In this document: positions 17,648 through 25,647 of the stretch, piece after piece
How the letters are laid out: every line of letters starts with the position of its first letter
Position numbering within the stretch: position 1 is the stretch's first letter
Assembly (NCBI GenBank): GCA_963677185.1
Contig: OY781889.1
Location: forward strand, 2,666,001-2,730,000
Length of the DNA: 64,000 nucleotides
Direction: 5' to 3'
Source of the DNA: G963677185 sp963677185
GTDB lineage: Bacteria > Bacillota > Syntrophomonadia > Syntrophomonadales > Syntrophomonadaceae
Made by a program: the position numbers and the translations under genes
The notes under the pieces: generated by a model
What the model was told of the DNA's origin: nothing
The model's database searches: none
Seen by the model: the letters and a program-made list of their open reading frames with translations, nothing else

Positions 17648-18829
17648 CTATTTTACATCCAGTTTTTCTAACAGGGAGAATTTACCATCTTTGACTGTGA
17701 TCAAGCACACCGGGCTCTTGATCGGCTCCCGGTCCGGTCCGATGGTGGTGTTGCCGGATACCCCGGGATAATCCTTGAGAGCGGCCAGCTTGGCTTTGTA
17801 AACGGCCGGGTCAGTGCTCTTGGCTTCTTCCATAGCCTTGGCCAGTATCATTACAGCATCATAGTATTGCGCCGCAAACATGTCAGGCTCTTCATTATAC
17901 TTGGCCTTGTATGCAGTTACAAATGCCTCGGTTTCCTTGCTGGGTTTATCGGTGGTAAATCCACAGTAATAAATGACTTTGTTTTCTACTGCGTCTCCAC
18001 CCAGTTTGATGAGGTCAGCTCCGTACAGGCCATCACCACCGATAAGCTTGATGTCGACGTTCTGTTTCTGGCATTCTTTCATAATAAGAGCGGCTTCGGT
18101 GTAGTATCCGGTGAATACCAGCACATCAGCTTTAGCCGCTTTCAAGTTGGTTACCTGGGCGCTGAAATCCGTCTCTTTGTCGTTCATGGACTCCTGTAAA
18201 ACAATGTTAGCGCCGTTTTCCTTGATAGCTTTTTCGAATACCGGGGTCAGAGCAGTGCTGTACCCGTTGTTCTGTGAGGTGATGATAGCCATGTTTTTCC
18301 AGTTTTTGGTGCTCACCATCCACTTGACTACGATCGGCACAGCCATTTTATCCAGAAGAGTGTTGCGGAAAACAAAATCCCCGATCTCAACAACTCCTTC
18401 ACCAGTCGCTCCCGCAGAGAAAATAACGGTCTTATTCTGCTGTGCGATTTGTGCGGCTACCTTGGTAAGCCCTGTACAGGGGTCGCCTACCATGGCTGCT
18501 ACCTTTTCCTGGGTAATGTACTTGGTGGCTATGTTGGCAATTTCCGTGGTGTCTCCGCGATTGTCTTCATATAGTCCGGTTACCTGCTGGCCCAAGATTC
18601 CGCCCTTTTTATTGAGCTCTTCAATAGCCATTTCCATGCCTTTTTTGCCAGGAACTCCGTAATTGGCAACAGGACCGGTCAACGCCCCCAGGAAGCCCAG
18701 CTTAATGGTGGCTTTGTCACCTTCCTTGGTGCTTGTAGTGGTTGAACCTCCGCATCCGGCTACTAGTGACACGAGCATCAGGGCAACCATACCAACGACA
18801 ACAGCATTTTTAAGTGATTTCAACCTCAA
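17648..18829 (-). CDS. Branched-chain amino-acid-type binding lipoprotein
   Basis: 393 aa, periplasmic-binding-fold type I receptor (LivJ/LivK family) feeding the LivHM channel. I choose the TTG at 18829 because it follows GGGAGG at ideal spacing; a longer ATG frame has no such site. Signal peptide residues 1-25 end in LVAGC, a lipobox, so it is a lipoprotein on the outer face of the membrane. KLGFLGALTGPVANYG, GQQVTGLYEDNRGD and FVTAYKAKYNEEPD are typical of the family. Substrate may be branched-chain amino acids or another small amide or acid. Confidence 0.93.
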   Translation of the reverse strand: MRLKSLKNAVVVGMVALMLVSLVAGCGGSTTTSTKEGDKATIKLGFLGALTGPVANYGVPGKKGMEMAIEELNKKGGILGQQVTGLYEDNRGDTTEIANIATKYITQEKVAAMVGDPCTGLTKVAAQIAQQNKTVIFSAGATGEGVVEIGDFVFRNTLLDKMAVPIVVKWMVSTKNWKNMAIITSQNNGYSTALTPVFEKAIKENGANIVLQESMNDKETDFSAQVTNLKAAKADVLVFTGYYTEAALIMKECQKQNVDIKLIGGDGLYGADLIKLGGDAVENKVIYYCGFTTDKPSKETEAFVTAYKAKYNEEPDMFAAQYYDAVMILAKAMEEAKSTDPAVYKAKLAALKDYPGVSGNTTIGPDREPIKSPVCLITVKDGKFSLLEKLDVK

Positions 18830-18947
18830 ATCGTTCCCTCCCGTTCTTTGTAATCGCCCTTTTATCAGGGCATAAAGCAATTACAAGTATACCAGATATT
18901 ACGCTCGAATAGTACCTGCTTATGCGGTTGTAAGGAAAGAGGACAGA

Positions 18948-19475
18948 GTGAAACGTGAAACGGGAAACGCGAAACGTGAAACGTAAAACGCGAAACGCGA
19001 AATGCGAAACGCGAAATGTAAAACGTAAAACGTGAAACGTGAAACGCGAAACGCGAAACGTGAAACGTAAAACGTGAAACGTGAAACGTAAAACGTAAAA
19101 CGTAAAACGTAACGGTAGACGATCAATGTTGAATGGTGAACGGTGAACGGTGAACGATGAACGGTAAACGGTAAACGGTGAACGGGAAACGCGAAACGCG
19201 AAATGTAAAACGTAAAACGTGAAACGTGAAACGCGAAACGCGAAACGGGAAACGGGAAACGTAAAACGGTGAACGATGAACGGTAAACGGCGAACGTTAA
19301 ACGGTAAACGGTGAACGGTGAACGGTGAACGGTGAACGGTGAACGGTGAATGGTGAATGGTGAACGATGAATGGTAAACGGCGAACGTTAAACGGTAAAC
19401 GGTAAACGGTAAACGGTAAACGGAAAACGGAAAACGGTAAACGGTAAACGGTAAACGGTAAACGGTAACTCGTAA
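18948..19475. repeat. Heptanucleotide array 2 (about 530 bp)
   Basis: About 75 head-to-tail degenerate 7-mers. On the plus strand the first part is mostly GTGAAAC, GCGAAAC and GTAAAAC, later GTGAACG and GTAAACG, then a short return to GCGAAAC, so related sub-types are arranged in blocks. Apparent ORFs across it (minus strand 18920-19126 and 19297-19632) merely encode periodic FYVSRFT-like peptides and are not genes. No spacers, so not CRISPR. It lies between the start of the binding lipoprotein gene and the stop of the YkgJ-like gene. Confidence 0.92.
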
Positions 19476-19516
19476 CGATGATGGCGTCTCGCAAAACGGC
19501 TGGATATACGCAGTAT

Positions 19517-20176
19517 TTATTGCACAATAAATGGGGCCAGGGGTATGTCGGCATAGCCAGCCGCCTGAAAAAATAGCTCGATTTCGGAACGTTCCTGATA
19601 CTCCAGTAAAAGTCCGGCCAGCAAGCGATCAAAACTATCCAGGGTGCTGATCATGGGCAACGATTCCATTAAGCCTTGATGCCTTGCATAAAGCAATGTG
19701 GCTGCAGCTCCAGTCCAGCTTATTTTGTAGATAAGCTCTTCACTGTCCCCGTCCAAAGGCGAACACAAGTACAAACGGCACAGCAGTGAGCGGCAGGGGT
19801 AAATTGAGCAACGCAAATCGTGCAGAAAAATGCAGGGTTCGCTCCGCCAGCGCAGAATTCCAGCCTGGAGCTTGGCTGGATCAAAGTAATGGCTCACATA
19901 CTCTTTCTCATCCATTTCCAGCAAGGCAGCACTGCTTTTAAACGAGATAAGGTCGGGCACGATAAAGGCGGCATTACAGCAATTATGGATGCAGCCTTCG
20001 CAATCTCCTCCGCCCCCGGGAGCGTATTTCTTGGGTATGTCTGATCGGCTGCAGAGAGGCTGCCAGGCGTCCAGCAAATCCTGTACCGATGCTGAATGAT
20101 CCGCTATTTCGATATGTATGAGGTCTTCCTGCCCATTTTTCCGGTACTCGACTATTACTTTAGATCCAATCGACAT
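19517..20176 (-). CDS. YkgJ-type cysteine-cluster protein
   Basis: 219 aa. Cysteine clusters CEGCIHNCC at about 59-67 and, further on, CIFLHDLRCSIYPCRSLLCR match the YkgJ/CxxCxxCC domain believed to bind zinc or an iron-sulfur centre. Function not established. I start it at the ATG at 20176 (MSIGSKVIVEYRKNG), which overlaps the end of the upstream acyltransferase gene by 17 bp. A longer frame to 20257 would lie wholly inside that gene. The last 80 residues are helical and have no recognised motif. Confidence 0.82.
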   Translation of the reverse strand: MSIGSKVIVEYRKNGQEDLIHIEIADHSASVQDLLDAWQPLCSRSDIPKKYAPGGGGDCEGCIHNCCNAAFIVPDLISFKSSAALLEMDEKEYVSHYFDPAKLQAGILRWRSEPCIFLHDLRCSIYPCRSLLCRLYLCSPLDGDSEELIYKISWTGAAATLLYARHQGLMESLPMISTLDSFDRLLAGLLLEYQERSEIELFFQAAGYADIPLAPFIVQ

Positions 20177-20690
20177 TTTCTTTAATAACCCGGGCCGGAT
20201 TGCCGCCCACCATGACCCCGGGAGGAACATCCCTGGTAACCACAGCATTGTTGGCAATTATTGCTCCTTCTCCGACCGTTACCCCTTTATTAATGCTGGC
20301 ACGGCAGCCGATCCACACGTGATCTCCGATTATTACCGGGGCAATCAGCATAGACAACGGCTCACCTTTCTTTCCTACCCGATGGGAACTGGTGTCCATA
20401 AAGCAGACATACCAGCTGATGGCGCATCCGCTTCCAATTTTGATTTCCTTCATAGCCGCCAGGATAGAACCTTCCCCGATGTAGGTATTGTCTCCCACCG
20501 AGATCCGCGCCCCGTCCCCCAGGGACAAATTGACCCGGCGTTCAATCTGCACCTGGCTGCCCAGGTGGATTTCCGCTCCTTTGCCCAGGTAGTAATGCTC
20601 GGGATTGCGCCCCCTGAATCCGGGACCACAACTGGTTAGATAGCGGCGGCAGCGCATAGTTGTCCAGCGATCTTTAAGTTCGGGAAACAT
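20160..20690 (-). CDS. Hexapeptide-repeat acyltransferase
   Basis: 176 aa. The left-handed beta-helix is visible as repeated [IVL]-G-x4 hexapeptides from about residue 35 to 160 (IGEGSI, IGDHVWIG, VTVGEGAIIANNAVV), ending in the usual PPGVMVGGNPARVIK. This is the maltose O-acetyltransferase/NodL/VatD style. The conserved His in MDTSSHRVG could be catalytic. The acceptor is unknown; surface sugar acetylation is a fair guess. It overlaps the YkgJ-like gene. Confidence 0.88.
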   Translation of the reverse strand: MFPELKDRWTTMRCRRYLTSCGPGFRGRNPEHYYLGKGAEIHLGSQVQIERRVNLSLGDGARISVGDNTYIGEGSILAAMKEIKIGSGCAISWYVCFMDTSSHRVGKKGEPLSMLIAPVIIGDHVWIGCRASINKGVTVGEGAIIANNAVVTRDVPPGVMVGGNPARVIKENVDWI

Positions 20691-20780
20691 TAATCAATCA
20701 CCTCACCCTGAGAATGGTCCGCTTGATGCGAAAAGCGGGCGGAGCTGTTGTTAGCAAATGCATGACTAAAATACTTATAA

Positions 20781-21242
20781 TCAGACTTCAGAAACTGTGG
20801 CTGCGGCTGCGGCTGAACCAAGGCGGGCCAGTTCGTCACAACGCTCATTCCAGCGGTTGCCTGCATGGCCTTTTACCTTGACAATTTCCACCCGGTTCAG
20901 TTTCATCAGCTCAAGCAGTTCCTGCCAAAGCTCCTGGTTCAGAACTGCTTCTTTCTTGCTGGTTTTCCATCCATTCTTGAGCCAGCGGCCCACCCAGTCC
21001 TGGGAAAAAGCATTGACTATGTATGCGCTGTCCGTATAGACTTTTACCTTCCAGTCGCTTACTTTAAGCTGTTTCAGACCTTCAATAACACCGCGAAGCT
21101 CCATCCGGTTGTTGGTCGTCATGGCATCGAAGCCGGAGATTTCTTTAACCTGATCCTTGAATAATAATACGGCAGCCCAGCCACCAGGTCCGGGATTGCC
21201 GGAACAAGCGCCATCAGTATATATCTCTATAATTTTTTCCAT
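20781..21242 (-). CDS. rnhA: Ribonuclease HI
   Basis: 153 aa, degrades RNA in RNA-DNA hybrids. Catalytic acidic residues are visible: Asp in YTDGACSGNPGPGGW (residue 9), Glu in NNRMELRGVIEGL (about 47), Asp in VYTDSAYI (about 70) and the late Asp in WNERCDELAR, with the His of VKGHAGNRWNE. Length is that of the E. coli-type enzyme, without an N-terminal hybrid-binding domain. Confidence 0.96.
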   Translation of the reverse strand: MEKIIEIYTDGACSGNPGPGGWAAVLLFKDQVKEISGFDAMTTNNRMELRGVIEGLKQLKVSDWKVKVYTDSAYIVNAFSQDWVGRWLKNGWKTSKKEAVLNQELWQELLELMKLNRVEIVKVKGHAGNRWNERCDELARLGSAAAAATVSEV

Positions 21243-21275
21243 CTTGTTGCTGCTTTCAGTTTAATATGCCACCTT

Positions 21276-21539
21276 CTAGTGACGGGGATGAGCATTAACA
21301 ACCCGCACCGCTTCTGCCAGGGAGGCAATCAGCGAAACTCTCATGGTATTGTCGAGATAATCTGCCTTGGCATACACTTCTCCTTTGGGGGTGGCTACGT
21401 ATTTAGGTCTGATATGATTAAGGGCATAAGCCACCATATCCGCCTTGCACCGTTCACAGGCGCAGAAGTCCGGATTTCGTGCCAGAACACTGTCCAGATT
21501 GTCCCAGACCATCTTTTCCATGATATTATTTACGTCCAT
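21276..21539 (-). CDS. ComFB-like late competence protein
   Basis: 87 aa from the ATG at 21539, which follows GGGAG. MDVNNIMEKMVWDNLD, then CACERCKADMVAYALNHIRPKYV, matches the ComFB family, with the Cys residues in C-x-C-x2-C possibly holding a metal. ComFB lies within the comF operon in Bacillus, and related domains bind cyclic dinucleotides in some bacteria (known for cyanobacterial CdgR/ComFB). No comFA or comFC is adjacent here. With c-di-AMP made in this organism, a nucleotide-sensing role is conceivable but untested. Confidence 0.8.
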   Translation of the reverse strand: MDVNNIMEKMVWDNLDSVLARNPDFCACERCKADMVAYALNHIRPKYVATPKGEVYAKADYLDNTMRVSLIASLAEAVRVVNAHPRH

Positions 21540-21624
21540 GGTTATCGCTCCCTTCAATAGAATTCGAACCCGACTTTGATCCTGGATGCAGCGCTGCAAG
21601 TGAGTGAACAAGATTCGCCGGAAG

Positions 21625-22329
21625 CTAGAAGATAGTCAGCAGTTCATTCAAGCTGCGAATATGATAGTCGCAGTCTGGAACCGGTTCGGTTGCTTCCGGG
21701 GCAAGCCATACTGCCAGCATTCCAGAGGCATGCGCACCCTTGACATCAGTGCTCGGATCGTCGCCAATATGAGCCGCCATGCCAGGCGCTGCTCCCAGCA
21801 ATCCCAGTGTATATTGGAAAATCAAGGGGTTTGGCTTGGCCCAGTGTACCTGATCCGAAAAAACGTGGTGTTTGAAATACCTGGCTATGCCTTTATCCTC
21901 CATCATCTGCAAAAGGGTTGAGCCGGGTGTTGCCCCGGTATTGCATATAACGGCCATGCGATAGCGGCTGGCTAAAACGGGTATAACCTCGGCCACTCCA
22001 TCGTTTATCTGGGGCGGATGCTTCTTCAGGTAACCGGTGTACAAATCATAAACCACTTTGCTTTGTTCAGAATCAAGCTCAAGGTGCAGTGTTTCGATCA
22101 GATGCTCCACCTGGCCTGACGGACCGATATCATAACCTTCCTGGCGTTGAAGCCGGTATGCGCGATCCCATGTTTCGCGAATGGCTTGCATGATTTCTTC
22201 CGGGCTGCGGTTCCAGCCCAATGAGCCCAGCAGTTCATGCAGATAGTGCAGCCGCTGATAAGGCCTATCTTTTTCTGAAGGCATTTTGAATAGAGTGTTC
22301 CAAAAATCAAAAGTAAGAGCTTCTATCAC
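21625..22329 (-). CDS. HAD-superfamily hydrolase
   Basis: 234 aa. Motif I is DFWNTL at residues 8-13, where the usual second Asp is replaced by Trp-Asn, a pattern seen in several HAD subgroups. Motif II is the region VICNTGA, the motif III Lys is in AKPNPLIFQ and motif IV is HIGDDPSTDVKGAHASG. An alpha-helical C1 cap lies at about 20-110. Probably a small-molecule phosphatase or dehalogenase-like enzyme; the substrate is not predictable. The ATG at 22329 is a simple fit. Confidence 0.88.
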   Translation of the reverse strand: MIEALTFDFWNTLFKMPSEKDRPYQRLHYLHELLGSLGWNRSPEEIMQAIRETWDRAYRLQRQEGYDIGPSGQVEHLIETLHLELDSEQSKVVYDLYTGYLKKHPPQINDGVAEVIPVLASRYRMAVICNTGATPGSTLLQMMEDKGIARYFKHHVFSDQVHWAKPNPLIFQYTLGLLGAAPGMAAHIGDDPSTDVKGAHASGMLAVWLAPEATEPVPDCDYHIRSLNELLTIF

Positions 22330-22366
22330 TTTCCCCTACCTGCCTAATCCCCAGTTTCGAGCTGGT

Positions 22367-22666
22367 TTAAATCTCGCCGGCCTTGCTGTCTGTGGAGTCC
22401 GACTGGGAAACAAAACCCTTTACATCTCCATCCAGAATTGCCTGGTTGTCTTTCTGTCTTTCTTTGTTCAGTTCCCGGACTTTATTCTTGGCTGATTTAT
22501 CGTTCTGGTAAAAGCCCGAACCTTTGAACATAATAGCTACGTTCTTGCTTATAAGCCGTTTGACCGGCTGTCCGCAGGAAGGACACTCCTGAAGGGCATC
22601 TTCGGTTATCCTTTGCATTTTTTCAAATCTCCCACATTGAGAGCATTCATAATCGTAAATTGGCAT
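22367..22666 (-). CDS. FmdB-type zinc-ribbon protein
   Basis: 99 aa. The N-terminus MPIYDYECSQCGRFEK with CSQCG and CPSCG (two C-x2-C pairs) defines the FmdB/CxxC_CxxC_SSSS regulatory-protein family, followed by FKGSGFYQND, which is also conserved. The charged C-terminal half resembles other Firmicute versions. Function is uncertain: named after a regulator of amide degradation, but widespread in unrelated organisms. Confidence 0.88.
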   Translation of the reverse strand: MPIYDYECSQCGRFEKMQRITEDALQECPSCGQPVKRLISKNVAIMFKGSGFYQNDKSAKNKVRELNKERQKDNQAILDGDVKGFVSQSDSTDSKAGEI

Positions 22667-22787
22667 TTTGTGGCACCATCCCTGATAATATTTTTATAAA
22701 TCGTCCTGGTCTTTTCAAAACCCAGCTGCAAATACTGCTCCATCAATATACTTAAAGCCGGTGAGGCGGTTTGTCAACACTATATAT

Positions 22788-23543
22788 CTATGATAACAGA
22801 TTAGCAAAGAGCATGAAGCTCATAACCCCGTTCCACATGCCGTGGGCAAGGGCGCAAACCAGTACGCTGCCAGTCTTTTCATATATGTAAGCCAGCACCA
22901 TTCCACCTATGGCCAGCGGTATACCTCTCCACAGGTCAAAATGGGCTGCCCCAAAGATAACTCCGCACAACACAATTCCCCCATAGACACCAAACTGCTG
23001 GCGCAGCACCGGATATATCATTCCCCGGAAATATATTTCCTCCACGATAGGCGCCACTACTGCTCCAATACAAAAAACATACAAAAAGTCCCATGTGCCA
23101 TTCACGTGGGAAAGCATTTGGGCATAGGTCTGGGAACTGACATCGGGGTTGATCCATAGAAGCAAAAAACTAAATCCCAGCACCAGGACAAAAAGCAATG
23201 CCCCGCCAAGAATTCCATAGGTCATAACATCTCCAAAGCTGGCCGGACGTATCCCCAGATCCGCCCAGCTTCCGCGGTCAGCCCAGGCCACGGTCAGCCC
23301 TACCGCAAGCAGGGTAGCAAAATACTGCAGCAAGGAAGAAATATAAAAATGTCCGATTTCGTAATTGCTGCCCGCAATTATTGGGACGGACCAGGAGTAA
23401 AAAGCCTGGCCCCAGAATTCAAAGGCACTCAACAAGCCAATAACGCACAAATATACTGCGACTATTTCCAGGTATCCCCAGGCCGGCTGTGGCTGCACTT
23501 CGCCCGGTATCATTCCCGGATCGTTTTTCTTCGGTTTGAACAA
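22788..23543 (-). CDS. CPBP-family intramembrane metalloprotease
   Basis: 251 aa, about seven to eight helices. The abortive-infection/CAAX protease motifs are visible: EEIYFRGMIYPVL at about 168 (motif EExxxR), FGAAHFD (second motif with His) and CALAHGMWN (third motif). Such proteins cleave prenylated or peptide substrates in the membrane; bacterial members often process or protect from peptides. The target here is unknown. A soluble N-terminal tail of about 20 aa precedes the first helix. Confidence 0.9.
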   Translation of the reverse strand: MFKPKKNDPGMIPGEVQPQPAWGYLEIVAVYLCVIGLLSAFEFWGQAFYSWSVPIIAGSNYEIGHFYISSLLQYFATLLAVGLTVAWADRGSWADLGIRPASFGDVMTYGILGGALLFVLVLGFSFLLLWINPDVSSQTYAQMLSHVNGTWDFLYVFCIGAVVAPIVEEIYFRGMIYPVLRQQFGVYGGIVLCGVIFGAAHFDLWRGIPLAIGGMVLAYIYEKTGSVLVCALAHGMWNGVMSFMLFANLLS

Positions 23544-23638
23544 ATATACACCTCAATCTGTTTTAACGAGTTTTAGTGGCTTGCCTGTTTTTGGCAGTGG
23601 TCGCAAAAAGCTTAACGCCTGTGCTTAATGTTCAGTAA

Positions 23639-24070
23639 TTAGTAATAGATCAATATTATGATTACCAGCAGGGTATGGGTGAAAAAAAACACTGCACTTA
23701 TACGCTCCATCTTCCAGTTAAACATCTGCCCCATCTTGGTAAAACCGCCAAAGAAATTCCGGAAGTTAACGATGGTCAGGAGTGCGTGGAAGCTTTCCAG
23801 GCCAGCAAAAAACGAAGTGATATACTGCATGGCTACATTCTTAATGACCACAAATACCAGAACAAAATAGGCCACTTCTACAACGAATGATAATAAAGCC
23901 ATCAGCCAGATCAGCCTTTTGACATCCGGACCTCGCTCTACCATCCATGCGGCGAAGGCCTTCAGGAGATCCCGCTCGAATTGTGAAGCCTGACCGCGAA
24001 TAATTTGGCTAAAATACAGCGAATACACCAAGAATAGAGCCAGAGCTAAAGTCCCCAGAGTTATCGCCAC
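23639..24070 (-). CDS. Hypothetical membrane protein
   Basis: 143 aa, not recognised. Four hydrophobic stretches appear at about 5-22, 54-78, 84-102 and 123-142, with a charged loop between the first two (QFERDLLKAFAAWMVERG). No motif suggests function. It lies between the deoxynucleoside kinase and the CPBP protease on the same strand, with about 100 bp on either side. Confidence 0.65.
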   Translation of the reverse strand: MAITLGTLALALFLVYSLYFSQIIRGQASQFERDLLKAFAAWMVERGPDVKRLIWLMALLSFVVEVAYFVLVFVVIKNVAMQYITSFFAGLESFHALLTIVNFRNFFGGFTKMGQMFNWKMERISAVFFFTHTLLVIIILIYY

Positions 24071-24172
24071 CAGAGCACAACCTTCCCATACATAATTAAC
24101 CTTCTGGTCGAGAGATAAAAGGCGAAGTGCAGCCTTCAGGATCCATTGTCATTCCTGCCTCGCAGGGATGGG

Positions 24173-24796
24173 CTATTCTTCCAGGGCCTGGTGAATCTTT
24201 TGCAGTACCCGCTGACGGTCCTCTTCGCGATGGACGTAATCCATGTTATCGACGGATAAAATCAGCAATCGGCCACAACTGAACTCTTTATATGTGTATT
24301 CGTAAAAGGTATTCAGCATATCCCAGTACTCATATTCCACTTCCAGCTCTTCCGGACGGCCGCGCCGGTGAATTCTCTTTACTGCTTCATCGGTTTTAAC
24401 CTTTAAATAGACCATAAGCCGGGGAGGGTCAACATGTTCGAGCAGGCAATTAAGGAGGTTATTATATACGGCGTATTCTTCAGGAGTCAGATAGCCCTGT
24501 TTCAGGTACATGCGTGCAAAAATGCGATCGGAATATATTGAACGATCCATAACCGCCTTGCCCAGTTGCATGGCATGCTTGTATTGCCGGAAGCGGTTGG
24601 TGAGAAAATTGGTTTGCATGGGGAAAGCCCATTTTTCCCGTTCATTAAAGAATTTGAACAGAAGCTGATTTTCATCGTCAAACATTTCGTTGAAGGCTTT
24701 AAACTGGAATTCCTCGCTTATTATCCTAACCAGGCTGGATTTACCCACCCCGGTAACTCCATCTACTACTATTTCAACCTGTTTGTCCGTTTTCAA
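24173..24796 (-). CDS. Deoxynucleoside kinase
   Basis: 207 aa from the TTG at 24796, chosen because AAAGGAGA precedes it; the longer ATG frame to 24895 lacks a site and adds an odd Cys/Arg-rich head. The P-loop is GVTGVGKSSL at about residue 14, followed by the dNK features DRSIYSDRIFARMY (Asp-Arg-Ser plus Arg) at about 83 and the lid RIHRRGRPEE. This matches the deoxyadenosine/deoxyguanosine kinase family that phosphorylates salvaged deoxynucleosides with ATP. Confidence 0.87.
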   Translation of the reverse strand: MKTDKQVEIVVDGVTGVGKSSLVRIISEEFQFKAFNEMFDDENQLLFKFFNEREKWAFPMQTNFLTNRFRQYKHAMQLGKAVMDRSIYSDRIFARMYLKQGYLTPEEYAVYNNLLNCLLEHVDPPRLMVYLKVKTDEAVKRIHRRGRPEELEVEYEYWDMLNTFYEYTYKEFSCGRLLILSVDNMDYVHREEDRQRVLQKIHQALEE

Positions 24797-24943
24797 AATC
24801 CGTCTCCTTTCGAATTCTTGACAATATTGGCAGAGTCTGCCGGAATGAGCTTTCCGCTCCCGCAGACGGCTGTATATGTAGCAAACACTCATCACTTTTA
24901 TTAAACTCCAAGTCCGAACGGCTTACAAGAGCTTTTTACCGCC

Positions 24944-24972
24944 TTGAATTTTACAAAGTAAAAATATATAAT
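24944..24972 (+). promoter_or_regulatory. SigA-type promoter of the padR-like gene
   Basis: TTGAAT at 24944-24949, a 17-bp spacer and TATAAT at 24967-24972, upstream of the GGAGG and ATG of the PadR gene. PadR proteins often repress their own promoter, so an operator may overlap, but I cannot define it. Confidence 0.8.
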
Positions 24973-25015
24973 TTGTTAAGTATTTAATTTGTTAGTTATT
25001 TCGGAGGATAGAAAT

Positions 25016-25555
25016 ATGTCACTGGAATCCACGCTTCTCGGATTGCTTAATCGCAAACCACGCACCGGTTATGACCTCAGTAAAATTGTTTCTAAAACAA
25101 CGGCGTTTTACTGGACGGCAACATCGACACAGGTATACCAGAGCTTGAAACGCATGGCGCAAAAAGGCTGGGTGGGCATTGAAACCATTGTTCAAACCGG
25201 CAAACCATCCAAGCAAGTGTACCACTTGAAAGAAAGCGGTCGTGAGGCATTTGTTCAGTGGCTGGAGGCAGAACCCGCCAAACCGATTCAAAAAGAGCCC
25301 TTCCTGGTGCAAATGTATTTTTTAAATATGCTGGGCAAAGAAGATATAATCAGCAAGATAAAGCAGCGCAAAGCTGAACATGTAATCCGCCTGGCCGAGT
25401 TCAAGAGCTATGAAAACACAGTAATAGATCCAGGAAAATCCGCCAAGGAAAACCTGGCCCGCCGCCTGCCCCTGATGGCTGGAATCATGCAGGAAGAATT
25501 CTGGCTTGATTGGTGCGAAAAAGCGCTACAAGAAGCCCAGGCCCTGGACGAATAA
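25016..25555 (+). CDS. PadR-family transcriptional regulator
   Basis: 179 aa. The start at 25016 follows CGGAGGATAGAAAT. The N-terminal winged helix is MSLESTLLGLLNRKPRTGYDL..TTAFYWTATSTQVYQSLKRM..GWV, the PadR signature, then the C-terminal Vir-type helical domain (about 95-179) used for dimers. It binds DNA as a repressor of stress or efflux genes in the known family. Its target is not obvious; the divergently transcribed neighbour is the deoxynucleoside kinase. It has its own promoter. Confidence 0.92.
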   Translation: MSLESTLLGLLNRKPRTGYDLSKIVSKTTAFYWTATSTQVYQSLKRMAQKGWVGIETIVQTGKPSKQVYHLKESGREAFVQWLEAEPAKPIQKEPFLVQMYFLNMLGKEDIISKIKQRKAEHVIRLAEFKSYENTVIDPGKSAKENLARRLPLMAGIMQEEFWLDWCEKALQEAQALDE

Positions 25556-25579
25556 TCGCGGACATGAAAAATCTGGTAA

Positions 25580-25644
25580 ATCAAGGGGACGGATCTGGTG
25601 GTTTAAATCTTGCGGATTTAAATCACCAGATCCGTCCCCTTGAT
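25580..25644. repeat. Long palindrome, REP-like
   Basis: About 30-bp arms (25580-25609 and 25615-25644) with a 5-nt loop TTGCG and, by eye, one G-T mismatch. The outer part is ATCAAGGGGACGGATCTGG and its complement. GGGGACGG-type palindromes recur in many Clostridia as REP elements mobilised by Y1 transposases. It sits between converging genes (PadR and VWA) and could also stop transcription from both. Confidence 0.9.
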
Positions 25645-25647
25645 TAT

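Noticed and set aside
18948..19475. Possible CRISPR array
   Set aside because: Units are 7 nt in head-to-tail register with no unique spacers and no cas genes in the window.
18920..19632. Minus-strand ORFs with FYVSRFT- and YRLPF-like repeats
   Set aside because: They arise from a 7-nt repeat array with no start site, and their amino-acid periodicity simply mirrors the DNA repeat; the second only clips the end of the YkgJ-like gene in another frame.
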